Shown: positions 51,946 through 64,000, counted from the first letter of the stretch. The stretch is DNA of 64,000 nucleotides from DATKIY01 sp963726755 (GCA_963726755.1 CAVSDB010000003.1:992001-1056000), one strand, 5' to 3'. Program-made: numbers and translations. Notes: a model not told the origin generated them from the sequence alone.

Positions 51946-52319
51946 GCCGCCAGCTCCTGGATGCCCGCGTCCTGAATCAGGTAGACCCACGGCGCGGCGC
52001 TGCCGTCCATGATCGGCACTTCGGGGTGGTTGAGTTCGACGACGGACGTTGTCGATGCCGAGGCCGCGCAGCGCCGCCAGCAGATGCTCGACCGTCTCGA
52101 CCGACGCCTCGTCGCGCGACAGAGCCGGTCTGCAGCTGCTGCCGGCCGCCCAGGTGGGACACCGGGGCCGGAATCTCGATGCCGCCCAGGTCCGTCCGCC
52201 GGAACCGAATGCCGTGATCGGCCGGCGCCGGCTTCAGCGACAGACGTCACCTTGCGGCCGGAATGAAGGCCAATTCCGGCGCAGTGGACCGTTCGACGAA
52301 GGGTTCGCTGCGCCGACAT
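51936..52319 (-). pseudogene. lpxC: LpxC (UDP-3-O-acyl-GlcNAc deacetylase), N-terminal fragment
   Basis: Lipid A biosynthesis enzyme, showing a Gram-negative source. Start MSAQRTLRRTVHCAGIGLHSGRKV is characteristic. After slips the blocks VETVEHLLAAL-like, VVELNHPEVPIMDGSAAPWV and YLIQDAGIQELAAPRK follow. The catalytic zinc His of the VEH motif lies within a damaged frame. The gene is cut at about 51935; the later zinc ligands and the C-terminal half are missing. Confidence 0.8.
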
Positions 52320-52521
52320 CCGTCTTCGACCGTCTCACGGCTGCCACTTAAGCAAGGTCGCTGCCAAGTACGCGGCTGGCTGCGGATGTAGCACGTTAAC
52401 ACACTGCATTCAGTTAACATTAGGCAATCACAACGCCGATGCAGAGCCGGATCGTGGATCCTGACCGTGTCAATTGACCACAATGTCGCCCGATCGACCG
52501 TGTCATCTGCAGCCACAGGCG

Positions 52522-55431
<2,910 letters not shown>

Positions 55432-55442
55432 ACCCGCTGATC

Positions 55443-56602
55443 TTACACCGCAATACGCAATCGCCTCGAGGCCCGCCGAGACACGGCCTGCGGTGTCCTG
55501 GCCACACGCGCGGGCGCGGCGATCGAGCGGGCGCCGGATTCTGGAGCCAACGGCGGGCGGATCGCCGCGAAGGCCCGGCCGAGCGCATGACGGTCCGCGC
55601 CGCGCGCGCGCGATGTGCGGATCGAGCGAGCGCCTCGGCCGGCTGGTTGACCGGCGTGAGACAGACGTCGTGGCCGCCGAAAAACGCGAGCCACTCGTCG
55701 CGGGTGCGCGTGGCAAAGACGCCGCGCATCTCCTCGATCAGCGCGGCCTGATCGTCGGCGTCGTCGCGTGCCGGTCGACGAGATCCGGCCGGCCGATGGC
55801 CGCCGCAGAACGCCCGCCAGAACTTCGTCTCGAGCGCGCCGAGCGCCAGATGGCGGCCGTCCTTCGTGCGGTACACGTTGTAGCAGGCGTGCCGGCCGAA
55901 GGTGGGCAGCTCGCCCACGGCCTCGCCCGTTTCGTCCACGAGGTCGCGCGCGGCCGGCAGCATCACCCAGTAGAGCGCCGCGTCGTGCATCGAGATGTCG
56001 AGCGTCGCGCCCTCGCCGGTGCGCGCCGCGGCCGACGAGCGCGGCCAGGATGCCGATGACCGCGCTCATCGCGCCGCCACCGACGTCGGCGATGAACATG
56101 CGCGGCAGGTCGGTGGGGTTGGGCCGGTCGGCGGCGAGCACTCCCGACACGGCGACGTAGTTCAGATCGTGACCGGGCAGCTCCGCGTACGGGCCCGTCT
56201 GCCCGTACCCGGTAATCGCGCAATGCACGACACGCGGATGCCGGGCGCGCATCTGCCTCGCCGGACACGCCGAGCCGGCGCGCCGTCGCCGGCCGAAAGC
56301 TCTCGACGACCACGTCGGCGCCGGCGATGAGTCGATCGAGCGCCGACGCGCGACGCCGGATCGCCGCAGATCCAGCGCGACGCTCTTCTTCCCGCGATTG
56401 AGCAGCAGAGTCGTAGACGCCGCGCCCGTGAACGAGACGGCGGCAGCTGCCGCATCGGATCGCCGCCGCGCGGGTCTTCGATCTTGATGACCTCGGCGCC
56501 GAGCTCCGCGAGCATCAGCGTGGCGAACGCGCCCGGCAGCAGGCGCGTCAGGTCAAGAACGCGGACGCCGGATAAAGGAAAAGATGACGCTGGCATTGCC
56601 AA
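55443..56602 (-). CDS. CaiB/BaiF family III CoA-transferase (frameshifted)
   Basis: About 385 residues. Start ASSFPLSGVRVLDLTRLLPGAFATLMLAELGAEVIKIEDPRGGDPMR is the family N-terminus; next VVESFRPATARRLGV, then HPRVVHCAITGYGQTGPYAELPGHDLNYVAVSGVL and MFIADVGGGAMSAVIGILAAL, then ALYWVML, CYNVYRTKDGRHLALGALETKFW and TRDEWLAFFGGHDVCLTPVNQPAEAL. The catalytic Asp is expected in the PGHDLNY block. Alpha-methylacyl-CoA racemase is an equally likely activity within this family. Slips near 56400, 56260, 55990 and 55760. It ends 12 bases before uvrA on the same strand. Confidence 0.85.
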
Positions 56603-56730
56603 TCTCAGATTGGGTCATTGCAGACTGATTGCAGATTGAGGAATGAGCCATTGAAGATTGAAACCGTGCACCCCAGACGCATCGTTGCGCCCAATTCGCA
56701 ATCTGCAATCTGCAATCGTCAATCAGTGAC
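56601..56730. repeat. AATCTGCAATC-type inverted repeat region
   Basis: Between the CoA-transferase and DUF805 genes, short units AATCTGCAATC and their complement GATTGCAGATT occur repeatedly: left side 56601-56640, right side 56691-56730. The two sides are complementary over most of 14-30 bp and could form one long hairpin. Probably a REP-like intergenic palindrome. Confidence 0.6.
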
Positions 56731-56766
56731 AGCTCGGTTGTTGCCGACATGCTAACCGCTAGCGGG

Positions 56767-57159
56767 TCACCGACCAGAAGGAGGTTCGTTCCCGAAGCGA
56801 TTCGGTCCGCTGGTGCCCCGTAGGAAACCGGTTTCAACCAAGGTCCAGATCTGCCCCACGACAGGTATCAGGCCAATCGACCACCACCATCCGGATTTGC
56901 CTCGGTCGTGCCATCGCTTGACCTGCGGCGCAAGTGAGATCCAAAGACCAAACGGAAGCCAGACGCCCAAGAGGATCAGATTGCCGGTTGTCATCGGCAG
57001 TGCTGCAAGCGCCCTGCGCGCGTTGATGAGCGACATCGGGAGGCCGAGCATCCACCAGACCGTCAGGTAGGCCCCGGCCGCCGCGATGCAGGCGAGCGTA
57101 CGCTGACGGCCAATCCGCCCTTCGAATGAAACGAAGATGTGCCGTGACGGCCGCGCCAA
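56767..57159 (-). CDS. DUF805 membrane protein
   Basis: About 130 residues if translation starts at the TTG at 57159 (MARPSRHIFVSFEGRIGRQRT); the open frame reaches 57231, but there it overlaps the end of the permease gene. The DUF805 pattern is clear: SFEGRIGRQRTLACIA, three to four hydrophobic helices, KRWHDRGKSGWWWSIGLIPVVGQIWTLVETGFLRGTSGPNRFG. Function unknown. Confidence 0.72.
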   Translation of the reverse strand: MARPSRHIFVSFEGRIGRQRTLACIAAAGAYLTVWWMLGLPMSLINARRALAALPMTTGNLILLGVWLPFGLWISLAPQVKRWHDRGKSGWWWSIGLIPVVGQIWTLVETGFLRGTSGPNRFGNEPPSGR

Positions 57160-58637
57160 TCCGTGAGTGATTCCAACCGTAGGCAGCGTACGGAGAAGCC
57201 AATAGCCAGCCACCAGCCGAACCGTTCCCACGCTAGGGACGGCAGCCCTTCATGATGAACACGCACAGGCCGGCGCCGACGACGCCGACGACGTGCACGA
57301 ACGGCACGCGGAACGGGCGCGGGCGCGCCGGATCGGTGTGACGCAGCACGATCGACGCCGATGCACACGAGCACGAAGGCGAAGAGCGTCCCGATGTTGG
57401 TCAGGTCGTAGGTCTCGCCCGCGTCGCCGATGAGCGACCACAGCGCGACGAAGACGCCCGTCACGAGCGTCGTGGCGTACGGAATGCGCGTCTTCGCGAT
57501 TCACGCGCGCCGCCCACTTCGGCAGCAGGCCGTCGCGCGCCATGGCGAAGAAGATGCGCGGCTGGCCGTACTGAAAGACGAGCAGCACGGCGGCCATCGA
57601 GAACACCGCGCCGAGCGCGACGATCTTCGCGATGCTCTGCAGACCCGTCGCGTTGAGCGCGTAGGCCAGCGGATCGGCGGCCTTGCCGAGCTCGGCGTAC
57701 GGCACCATGCCGGTGAGCACGAAGCCGATGACGATGTAGATGACCGTGCAGATCGCCAGGCCGCCGAGGATGCCGATCGGCAGGTTGCGCTGCGGGTTCT
57801 TCGTCTCCTCCGCCGCGGTCGAGATCGCGTCGAAGCCGATGTAGGCGAAGAACACGATGGCCGCGCCCTGATGAATGCCGGTGAAGCCGTTCGGCGCGAA
57901 CGGCGTGTAGTTGGCCGCGTTGATGTGCGTCGCGCCGGCGATGACGAAGAGCGCCAGCACCGCGCAGCTTGACCACGACCATGATGTTGTTGGCCGTCGC
58001 GCTCTCGCGCGCGCCGCGCAGCAGCAGCCACGTGATGAGCATCACGATGCCGAACGCCGGGACGTTGACGAGAATCGGGCATGCCGCCGACGTGCGGCGC
58101 CGACTGTCGAGCAGCCCGTGCACGGCCGGATCGGAGCTGAGCAGCGCCGTCCGGTAGCCGGTCGTCAGCCAGCCGGGCAGCGCGACCCAGCCGCCGAGCA
58201 GCGACTTGAAGTAGTCGCCCCACGAAATCGCGACCGCGACGTTGCCGACCGCGTACTCGAGAATCAGGTCCCAGCCGATGATCCACGCGACGATCTCGCC
58301 GAGCGTCGCGTAGGAGTACGCGTAGGCGCTGCCGGCCTGCGGAATCATCGCCGCCAGCTCGGCGTAGCAGAGCGCCGGCCAGCGCGCAGCGCGCCGCCGA
58401 GCAGCACGAACGAGAGCACGAGCGCCGGACCGGCGCCGTAGCGGATCACTTCGCCGTTCGGCCCGATCTGACCGGCCGCCGCCGATCCGATCGCGCCGAA
58501 GATGCCGGCGCCGATCACGGCGCCGATCGCCAGCATGATCAGATCGCCGGCGCCGAGCACGCGCTTGAGCGACGTGGCCCTCTCGCTCGGTGTCGCTCAG
58601 GATCGCGTCGAGCGGCTTGCGGCGGAACAGGACTCAT
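57150..58637 (-). CDS. APC-superfamily amino-acid permease (frameshifted)
   Basis: About 490 residues with 12 or so helices. Corrected start MSP(F)RRKPLDAILSDTER...LKRVLGAGDLIMLAIGAVIGAGIFGAIGSAA, the GAGIF substrate-binding turn of APC transporters. Then AGSAYAYSYATLGEIVAWIIGWDLILEYAVG, FFAYIGFDAISTAAEETKNPQRNLPIGI, GQPRIFFAMARDGLLPKWAARV and a C-terminal block ERFGWWLAIGFSV...YAAYGWNHSRIG. Closest in pattern to cationic amino-acid transporters. At least six slips. Its ATG overlaps the stop of the beta-propeller gene (TGATG). Confidence 0.85.
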
Positions 58638-59660
58638 CACTCCGCGCAGCTATCCAGAGGCGGCTGAGCGGCACATCCAGCCGCCAGACCGTGTCGTTCG
58701 ACGCGAGCACGACGCCGCCGCGCGGGATCGAACGCGACGCCGATGAGCGCCGGCGCCGACAGCACGAGCACCGGGCTCGGGCGTCCGCTCGCGCACGTCG
58801 ACGCGGTACAGCCCCGCCGCGCCGGCCAGCGCGTCGACGACGTAGAGCGTGCCGCGTCGAGTCGAACGCCAGTCCCTGCGGCCGCCCGAACCCTTCGCAC
58901 ACCGTCGTCGACCAGCCGATCGGGCGTGATGCGATAGAGCGCGTCGTGCGTCGCGAGCGTCGGCGCCGTGACGTACAGACAGTCGTCGGGCCCGAACGCC
59001 AGATGAAACGCCGCGACGCTCGACGGCAGCGTCGCGAACGTCTCGACCTGCCGATCGGGCGACACGCGCAGGATCGAGCCCGATCGATCGCCGACGAACA
59101 GCGTGCCGTCCGGCGCGAACGCCAGACCGGTCGGCACGCCCAGTTCCGTCGCGTAGCAGCTCGACGCTGATCGTCGGGCGTCAGCCGATAGACGTGGCCG
59201 TCGAACCGGCTCGAGACGTAGATCGGCGCCGTCGGGACCGAGCGCCAGCGACGTCGGATTGGCGATCTCGACCGGCAGCGGCTCGCGCACGCCGTCGCGG
59301 CCGACGCGATAGAGCGGCACCGGCACTTTCGTGTCGCGCGCCGCCGCTCTGCGTGACATACAGCCGGCCCTGCGCGATCGAACGCCGGGCTGTCGACCTG
59401 ATGCACGCCGGTCGCGAGCACGCGCGCCACCTCGACCGTGCGCCGTCTCGCCCGGCAGTTCGTCGATGCGCACCGACCATCGCGCCGCCCTCGGACGTCG
59501 GCCGGCACGACGAGGCGAACGGCCCGTGCGCGACGCCGCGACCACGCGCGCATCGTGCGCTGCCGACGAGCACGTGCGGCGGCCCGTCGGCGCGGCAGCG
59601 GCAAGTGCGCGCCGTCGAATGACGACGCGGCGCGCCGGGCACCGCCCAGCCGCGGATCGG
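58637..59660 (-). CDS. SMP-30/NHL-like beta-propeller protein (frameshifted)
   Basis: About 335 residues. Propeller blades are recognisable: GVHQVDSPAFDRAGRLYVTQSG, PVEIANPTSLALGPDG, GVPTGLAFAPDGTLFVGDRSGSILRVSPDRQVETFATLP, AFHLAFGPDDCLYVTAPTLATHDALYRITP and PALIGVAFDPARRG. These match SMP-30/gluconolactonase-like or NHL propellers. No signal peptide is apparent, though the start is unclear because the first ~80 residues are in damaged frames. Translationally coupled to the permease. Activity unknown. Confidence 0.68.
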
Positions 59661-59694
59661 ACCGCGGATGATTGACGGTGCACGACGCGTGCTC

Positions 59695-60229
59695 TTACGC
59701 GTCGTCGAGTTCGACGTTCCAGTAGACGTAGTCGCGCCAGCTTTCGGGCGCGTTGCGCAGACCGAACGTGATGCGAATCGCCGGCGCCTTGTCGGGCTTG
59801 CGCGGATGGCGAATCAGGTGCATGCCGGCCTGCTCGGGCGTGCGGCCGCCCTTCTTGCGGTTGCAGGTGATGCAGCAGGTGACGATGTTCTCCCAGTCCT
59901 TGCGGCCGCCCTGCGCGACCGGCACGACGTGATCGAACGTCAGCTCGGACGTCGGGAACGCATCGCCGCAGTACTGGCAGGTGTGGTTGTCGCGCGCGTA
60001 GATGTTCGCGCGCGAGAACGGCACGTACTCCGACCGTCCGGCGCACGCGAATGCGCCGCAGCAGCCGGATGACCGACGGCAGCTTGATGCTGAACGAGAC
60101 CGACCGGACTTCGCGGTCGTACACCGCGACGATCTCGACCTTGCCCTGGCACCAGAGCGTGATCGCCTTCTGCCAGTGCACGACGCGCAGCGGCTCGTAG
60201 GTCGCGTTGAGCAGCAGCGTCTGTTCCAT
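59695..60229 (-). CDS. HNH endonuclease family protein (frameshifted)
   Basis: About 178 residues. Start MEQTLLLNATYEPLRVVHWQKAITLWCQGKVEIVAVYD is the conserved N-terminus of a widespread small HNH family. The nuclease part reads FSRANIYARDNHTCQYCGDAFPTSELTFDHVVPVAQGGRKDWENIVTCCITCNRKKGGRTP, with the CxxC...CxxC zinc knuckles and the DH...N catalytic residues intact. One or more slips near 60050. Proteins of this type stand alone on chromosomes and are not restriction enzymes with known targets. Confidence 0.88.
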
Positions 60230-60365
60230 GACCACGAATGCTTCATTCTGGCTGGATCGCTTCGGAAGTTGTCAAGCCAGCGATCCGCCTAACATCAACC
60301 TAGTCATGGAGTTAGCGAGACACACTCTCGCCGCACGCGCGCCGCGCCGATAGCCGGCGTAAGTA

Positions 60366-61085
60366 ATGGTGACCTCTCGAGTCGTGCGCGGCTGGCTGTT
60401 GACGGCGACCCTGGCGGCCGGGTCGACTGGCTGCGCGTCGGCCGGAGGCGCCAGCCGGCCATCGCCATTCCCGACGGCGCCGGCGCCACCGGAATCGCCG
60501 CGACCGGCGGCGACTCGCCCGGCCGCGCGACCGGCGATCGCCTCGGTTGTCGAGACGGCGATGTCACTGCGTGGTGCGCCGTACCGCATGGGCGGTGAGA
60601 GTCCGAGAACCGGCTTCGATTGCAGCGGCTTCGTGCAGTACGTGTTCGGCCAGCGGCACATTGACGTGCCGAGAACCGTCGGGGATCAGTACCGTTCGGG
60701 CCTGCCGGTGTCGATCTTGGAAGTTCGCGCCGGCGATCTCGTGTTCTTTTCGACAACCGGACCCGGCGCATCACATGTCGGCATCGCTGTTGGCGACACC
60801 GGCGAGTTCATTCATGCGCCGAGTGAGCGCGGTGTGGTGCGCGTCGAGCGCCTCGACTCGCCGTACTGGCACAACCGATTCGTGGGGGCCCGGCGCGTCG
60901 GGGACGGGTCAGTTTTCCACAGAATTGAGCATTTCGGGGACAGGTCTCCCCAGGTCTCGCGAGGTTCGTCGCCGGAGAACTCGTTAGAACCAGCCGGCCA
61001 TCCGCTTTCCGAGACCTGGTCTGACCTGTCCCCAAAACGACTACTTCTGTGGAAATCTGACCCGTCCCCTATTTCATTTCCTTGA
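60366..61085 (+). CDS. NlpC/P60 peptidoglycan endopeptidase lipoprotein with repeat-derived tail
   Basis: 239 residues. Lipoprotein signal MVTSRVVRGWLLTATLAAGSTGCASAGG, a Pro/Ala linker, then the NlpC/P60 domain with catalytic Cys in TGFDCSGFVQYVFG, His in GASHVGIAVG and the third polar residue His in EFIHAPS. It should cleave peptide stems of peptidoglycan. The domain naturally ends at HNRFVGARRV. The last ~58 residues (GDGSVFHRIEHFGDRSPQ...) are encoded by a palindromic repeat element that has run into the gene and are probably not functional. Convergent and overlapping with mtgA's end. Confidence 0.88.
   Translation: MVTSRVVRGWLLTATLAAGSTGCASAGGASRPSPFPTAPAPPESPRPAATRPAARPAIASVVETAMSLRGAPYRMGGESPRTGFDCSGFVQYVFGQRHIDVPRTVGDQYRSGLPVSILEVRAGDLVFFSTTGPGASHVGIAVGDTGEFIHAPSERGVVRVERLDSPYWHNRFVGARRVGDGSVFHRIEHFGDRSPQVSRGSSPENSLEPAGHPLSETWSDLSPKRLLLWKSDPSPISFP
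60900..61070. mobile_element. 171-bp MITE-like palindromic element
   Basis: Terminal inverted repeats of about 25 bp (60900-60924 with 61046-61070, one gap), each containing GGGGACGGGTCAG and TTCCACAGAA, enclose inner arms GGGGACAGGTC...CCAGGTCTCG and their complement. No transposase coding. It covers the 3' end of the NlpC/P60 gene and ends at the mtgA stop codon. The form fits a non-autonomous palindromic repeat. Confidence 0.7.
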
Positions 61086-61758
61086 GCAGCACGCGCTGCC
61101 GCTGGAGCAGCGCCGGGCTCGGATGCGCCGGGTCGAAGTGCCGCGGACTGCTAATCGCGCCCGCGAGGAGCGCAGCCTCCTCGGGCGACAGGTCGGCCGC
61201 CGACACACCGAAGTAGGCCCGTGATGCGGCCTCGGCTCCCCAGATTCCATCACCCCACTCGATGACGTTGAGGTACAGCTCGAGGATGCGCCGCTTCCCG
61301 AGCTCGGCTTCGAGTCGTCGCGCGATGAACAGCTCCGCCAGCTTGCGTCCGGGCGTACGTGACGGTGACAGGTACAGGTTCTTCGCCAGCTGCTGCGTGA
61401 TCGTGGACGCGCCGCGCAGCGGCACGCCTTTGGTCAGCGTCGCCGTCAGCGCGAATCGCAGCTCGTCGACGTCCACGCCGTTGTGCTGCCAGAACGTGCC
61501 GTCCTCTTCGAGCACGACGGCGCGCTTGAGGTGGCTCGAGATCGCGTCGTAGCCGACCCATCGCTGACTCGGCCGCCACGATTTCTTCGCCGCTCGCGCC
61601 TCGGCCGCTCGCAGCTCCATGAAGGCGGTCGTTTTCGGGTTGGCGCGCGCGAGGGACCGCACGTCCGGCGCGGTGACCCAGATGTACGCCATCGCGCAAA
61701 ACAGGATCGCGGCGGTAGCGCGAACCGCCAGGCCCAGCTTCTGAAGGGTCGTCGTCAC
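61069..61758 (-). CDS. mtgA: Monofunctional peptidoglycan transglycosylase
   Basis: 229 residues from a GTG overlapping the M48 stop (GTGA). One membrane helix (LAVRATAAILFCAMAYIWVT) and a GT51 domain: RAVVLEEDGTFWQHNGVDVDEL (catalytic Glu), GASTITQQLAKNLYLSPSRTPGRKLAELFIARRLE, KRRILELYLNVIEWGDGIWGAEAASRAYFGVSA, LSPEEAALLAGAISSP and RQRVLLKEM. Polymerises lipid II into glycan strands on the outer face of the membrane. Intact. Confidence 0.95.
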   Translation of the reverse strand: MTTTLQKLGLAVRATAAILFCAMAYIWVTAPDVRSLARANPKTTAFMELRAAEARAAKKSWRPSQRWVGYDAISSHLKRAVVLEEDGTFWQHNGVDVDELRFALTATLTKGVPLRGASTITQQLAKNLYLSPSRTPGRKLAELFIARRLEAELGKRRILELYLNVIEWGDGIWGAEAASRAYFGVSAADLSPEEAALLAGAISSPRHFDPAHPSPALLQRQRVLLKEMK

Positions 61759-63230
61759 CCGCCCGTGACGATGCGGATCCGATCCGCCGCAGGTGGGGGC
61801 GTGGCCGGCGCGAAGCCGTTCATGATGGCGATGGCAGACGGCTTCACCGATGTGTCGCCGACCGCGCGCGCGAGCGACTCCCAGGTCTCGCCCGATCGGA
61901 CCGCGCGAAAGTCGATGCGATAGGGTTGCATGCGGTCCGCGTCCTGCTGACTGAGCTGCCGGAACGAGCGGATGCAGGCAAGAAAGGTCGAGTCGACGCG
62001 AGCGAATTCCTGCGGCGACGGCTCGGCGCCTTGTCGAGACGATGACGCGGGCACAACGCCAGCAAGCAGGTACATCTCGCGCCCGACCTGAATGTGCGCC
62101 GCGCGCAGGAGCACGCGCGTCTTGTCGATGGTGCCGTCGTACGTGCCCAGAAATGCCGGCAGCCCGTTGATGTCGACGCGCTGGCCGCCGGTCTCCGCCA
62201 ACCCGGCTTTGGTCATGTTCGCGCGCGCGACCTGCTCGACCGACCCGACGGGACCGTCGACCGGCTCGAGCACCATGGCGATCGAACTCGACTGCCCCTC
62301 GCTCGCCGTCACCGACGAGGCGCTGTTGGCGATCGCCCATCCGGCCGGAAAGCGCAGGGCAAATCGAAGAATGGGATGCAGGAACTCGCTGCCGCGCACC
62401 AGGCCTTGCTCGCGGCTGTCACCGAAGACCAGGCCGTCCAGGTGCGGTTCGAACAGACCGCGATTGGTGGCGGTGCCGCCGCCCACGCGCGCCGCCGCCA
62501 CGGTCTCTTGAACTTTGACGACGCGATCTTCGGCCTGGGGATGCGTCAGCGCCCAGTTCGGAACGCCGCGGCTCGATCCAGATGAGTCTTCCATCCGCGC
62601 GAGCGTCCCGAGCAGACCCGGCATGCCGCCGGGATCCCAACCAGACGTGGACGCGTAACCGACGCCGAGGTGATCGGCCTCGAGTTCGTTCTCGCGGCTG
62701 TTCTTGAGAAAGAGCAGGCCGAGCCCCACGCCAAACGCCTGTTGAAACGGCTGCGTCTGTGGCACGAAGACGCCCAGCGCGACCAGCCCGCCGCCGGCGA
62801 GCGCCTGTCTGGAGTACGCCGCGGCAGAGTGACGCGCGTCGACGTGCCCGACTTCGTGGCCGAGCACCGCCGCCAGCTCGGATTCGTCTCTGAGGAACGG
62901 CAAGATCCCGCGCGTGATGTAAATGAATCCGCCCGGCAGTGCAAACGCGTTCACCGCCGCCGTGTCGACGACGGTGAAGTGCCACGGCAGCGTGGGCCGG
63001 TGTGACGCGTGCGCCAGCCGCTGGCCGACGCCGTCGATGTACTGCGCCAGCTGTGGGTCGCTGTAGACGCCCATCTGCTTGCGGACCTCGACATCGGACT
63101 CTCGGCCGAGCTGGATCTCGTCCTGCTCGGACATGAGCATGAGCTGTCGCTTGCCGGTCGCCGGATTGGTGGCGCACGCGCAGAGTGACAGCGCGGCGAG
63201 GGCCAGCACGAAGCCGGCGCGCGATCTCAT
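61755..63230 (-). CDS. M48-family metalloprotease lipoprotein with C-terminal LysM-like tail
   Basis: 491 residues, intact. Lipobox ALSLCAC for anchoring. M48 domain: ATGKRQLMLMSEQDEIQLG, VVDTAAVNAFALPGGFIYITRG, zinc motif HEVGH at 125-129, third ligand in ENELEADHLG and WALTHPQAEDRV. About residues 270-430 form a second domain unknown to me. The last ~60 (PYRIDFRAVRSGETWESLARAVGD...IAIMNGFAP) resemble a LysM peptidoglycan-binding motif. Similar to BepA/YfgC-type proteins that clear misassembled outer-membrane proteins. Overlaps the next gene by ATGA. Confidence 0.9.
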   Translation of the reverse strand: MRSRAGFVLALAALSLCACATNPATGKRQLMLMSEQDEIQLGRESDVEVRKQMGVYSDPQLAQYIDGVGQRLAHASHRPTLPWHFTVVDTAAVNAFALPGGFIYITRGILPFLRDESELAAVLGHEVGHVDARHSAAAYSRQALAGGGLVALGVFVPQTQPFQQAFGVGLGLLFLKNSRENELEADHLGVGYASTSGWDPGGMPGLLGTLARMEDSSGSSRGVPNWALTHPQAEDRVVKVQETVAAARVGGGTATNRGLFEPHLDGLVFGDSREQGLVRGSEFLHPILRFALRFPAGWAIANSASSVTASEGQSSSIAMVLEPVDGPVGSVEQVARANMTKAGLAETGGQRVDINGLPAFLGTYDGTIDKTRVLLRAAHIQVGREMYLLAGVVPASSSRQGAEPSPQEFARVDSTFLACIRSFRQLSQQDADRMQPYRIDFRAVRSGETWESLARAVGDTSVKPSAIAIMNGFAPATPPPAADRIRIVTGG

Positions 63231-64000
63231 AAGAGCGCCGCGAGCGCCTCGACCACGCGCGCGGCGTTGGCCGCGGTCGCGCCCGATCCCATCAACCCGA
63301 CGCGCCAGATCTTGCCGGCGAGCGGACCCAAGCCCGCGCCGATTTCAATCCCAAAGCGATCGACGAGCGCCTTGCGAACCTGCGCCTCGACCACTCCGTC
63401 GGGCACGCGAACGGCGTTCAGGCTCCACAGTCGATCGGCCGGCTTCGGCAAGAGCGAGAGACCGATGCGCGCCAGCCCGTCCACGAGCGCGTGATGCGCC
63501 GCCTCGTGTCGCGCCCATCGAGCGGCGAGGCCCTCGGCTTCGACTTCTTCGAGCGCGACGTCGAGCGCGTAGACCAGCGGCGCGGAAATCGTGTGGTGGT
63601 ACTTGCGGCGAACCCAGTAGTCCTCGAGCAGACCGATGTCGAGATAGAAACTCCTGCACGCGACCTTGCGCGCCAGCGCGCGCGTCGAGAACGTCACGGG
63701 CGACAGGCCCGATGGCGCGCCCAGCCCTTTCTGCGAACACGAGTAGCACGCGTCGATGCCCCAGGCGGCGATCTCGAGCGGCATCGCGCCGAGCGACGTG
63801 ACCGCGTCGACGATCGTCAGGGCATCGTGCTCCCGAGCCAGCGCGGCAATCTCGGCCACGGGATTCTTGACGCCCGTCGACGTCTCGGCATGAACGACGG
63901 CAACCAGGTCAAATCGCGCGGACGCCATCGCCTGACGAACCGCAGCCGGGTCGGCGGCAGTTCCCCACTCGACATCCAGGCGCGTGACCGCGGCGCCGTA
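63227..64000 (-). CDS. Class V aminotransferase (serine-glyoxylate/alanine-glyoxylate type), partial
   Basis: C-terminal ~258 residues; the start lies beyond the right edge. PLP-site features: VVHAETSTGVKNPVAEIAALAREHDALTIVDAVTSLGAMPLEI, with the Asp of VDAVTS contacting the cofactor ring, and the Schiff-base Lys in CYSCSQKGLGAPSGLSPVTFS. Further YHHTISAPLVYALDVAL and KIWRVGLMGSGAT. These match Spt-type aminotransferases acting on serine, alanine or glyoxylate. Intact; last gene of a coupled aminotransferase-M48-mtgA run. Confidence 0.92.
   Translation of the reverse strand, partial: YGAAVTRLDVEWGTAADPAAVRQAMASARFDLVAVVHAETSTGVKNPVAEIAALAREHDALTIVDAVTSLGAMPLEIAAWGIDACYSCSQKGLGAPSGLSPVTFSTRALARKVACRSFYLDIGLLEDYWVRRKYHHTISAPLVYALDVALEEVEAEGLAARWARHEAAHHALVDGLARIGLSLLPKPADRLWSLNAVRVPDGVVEAQVRKALVDRFGIEIGAGLGPLAGKIWRVGLMGSGATAANAARVVEALAALL

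Overview
The window is a mosaic rather than one clean chromosome segment. About 1-42.36 kb reads as an actinobacterial chromosome: a complete ergothioneine cluster, a CseB/CseC-type two-component system, an RsiG-type anti-sigma factor, and an XRE regulator/HbhA/DUF2516 trio in the same order as in mycobacteria. About 42.4-51.94 kb carries a copper-efflux set (CusB-, CusF-, CusA-like proteins and a Cu+ P-type ATPase) with a Gram-negative, planctomycete/verrucomicrobial flavour. About 51.94-64 kb carries lpxC (fragment), uvrA, a CoA-transferase, an amino-acid permease, HNH, NlpC/P60, mtgA, M48 peptidase and aminotransferase genes plus intergenic palindromes, most like Acidobacteriota (Vicinamibacteria-like, inferred). 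At least two joins, near 42.36 kb and 51.94 kb, cut genes in half and look like assembly joins.

Many genes are split over two or three reading frames by single-base indels while their conserved motifs stay intact. This is what unpolished long-read sequence looks like, so broken genes here should be read as sequencing damage before being called pseudogenes. The density is highest in 45.1-49.6 kb and 50.6-59.7 kb; 13.1-15.8, 20.4-22.4, 33.2-35.0, 38.3-39.7, 42.7-45.1 and 60.4-64 kb are clean.

Layout of the actinobacterial part: a giant secreted DUF11-repeat adhesin (1-10.77 kb, minus strand, running off the left edge); a flavin amine oxidase and a TMEM175-like channel; an apparent operon egtA-egtB-egtC-egtD followed by a Tat-exported lipoprotein amine oxidase and a strong terminator; a SpoIIE-like/STAS pair; a response regulator/histidine kinase/GerMN lipoprotein operon (CseB-CseC-CseA-like); gamma-glutamyltransferase; GAF protein; a lipoprotein/GNAT/Dtd operon; a metallo-beta-lactamase fold hydrolase; an MMPL exporter with a long coiled-coil insertion; an RTX-type secreted protein; DUF4396; small membrane proteins; a DUF4388 protein with a previously unfamiliar 19-residue His/Trp repeat and a long coiled coil; a BKACE enzyme overlapping an RsiG homologue; L-asparaginase; and the XRE/HbhA/DUF2516 genes.

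The items most worth following up are the RsiG homologue with two perfect c-di-GMP signatures, the 19-residue HxxWL...EAW repeat protein, the MMPL protein with its inserted coiled coil, the dispersed 53-55 bp intergenic repeat, the egt cluster linked to an exported amine oxidase, and a 171-bp MITE-like palindrome that supplies the C-terminus of an NlpC/P60 protein.
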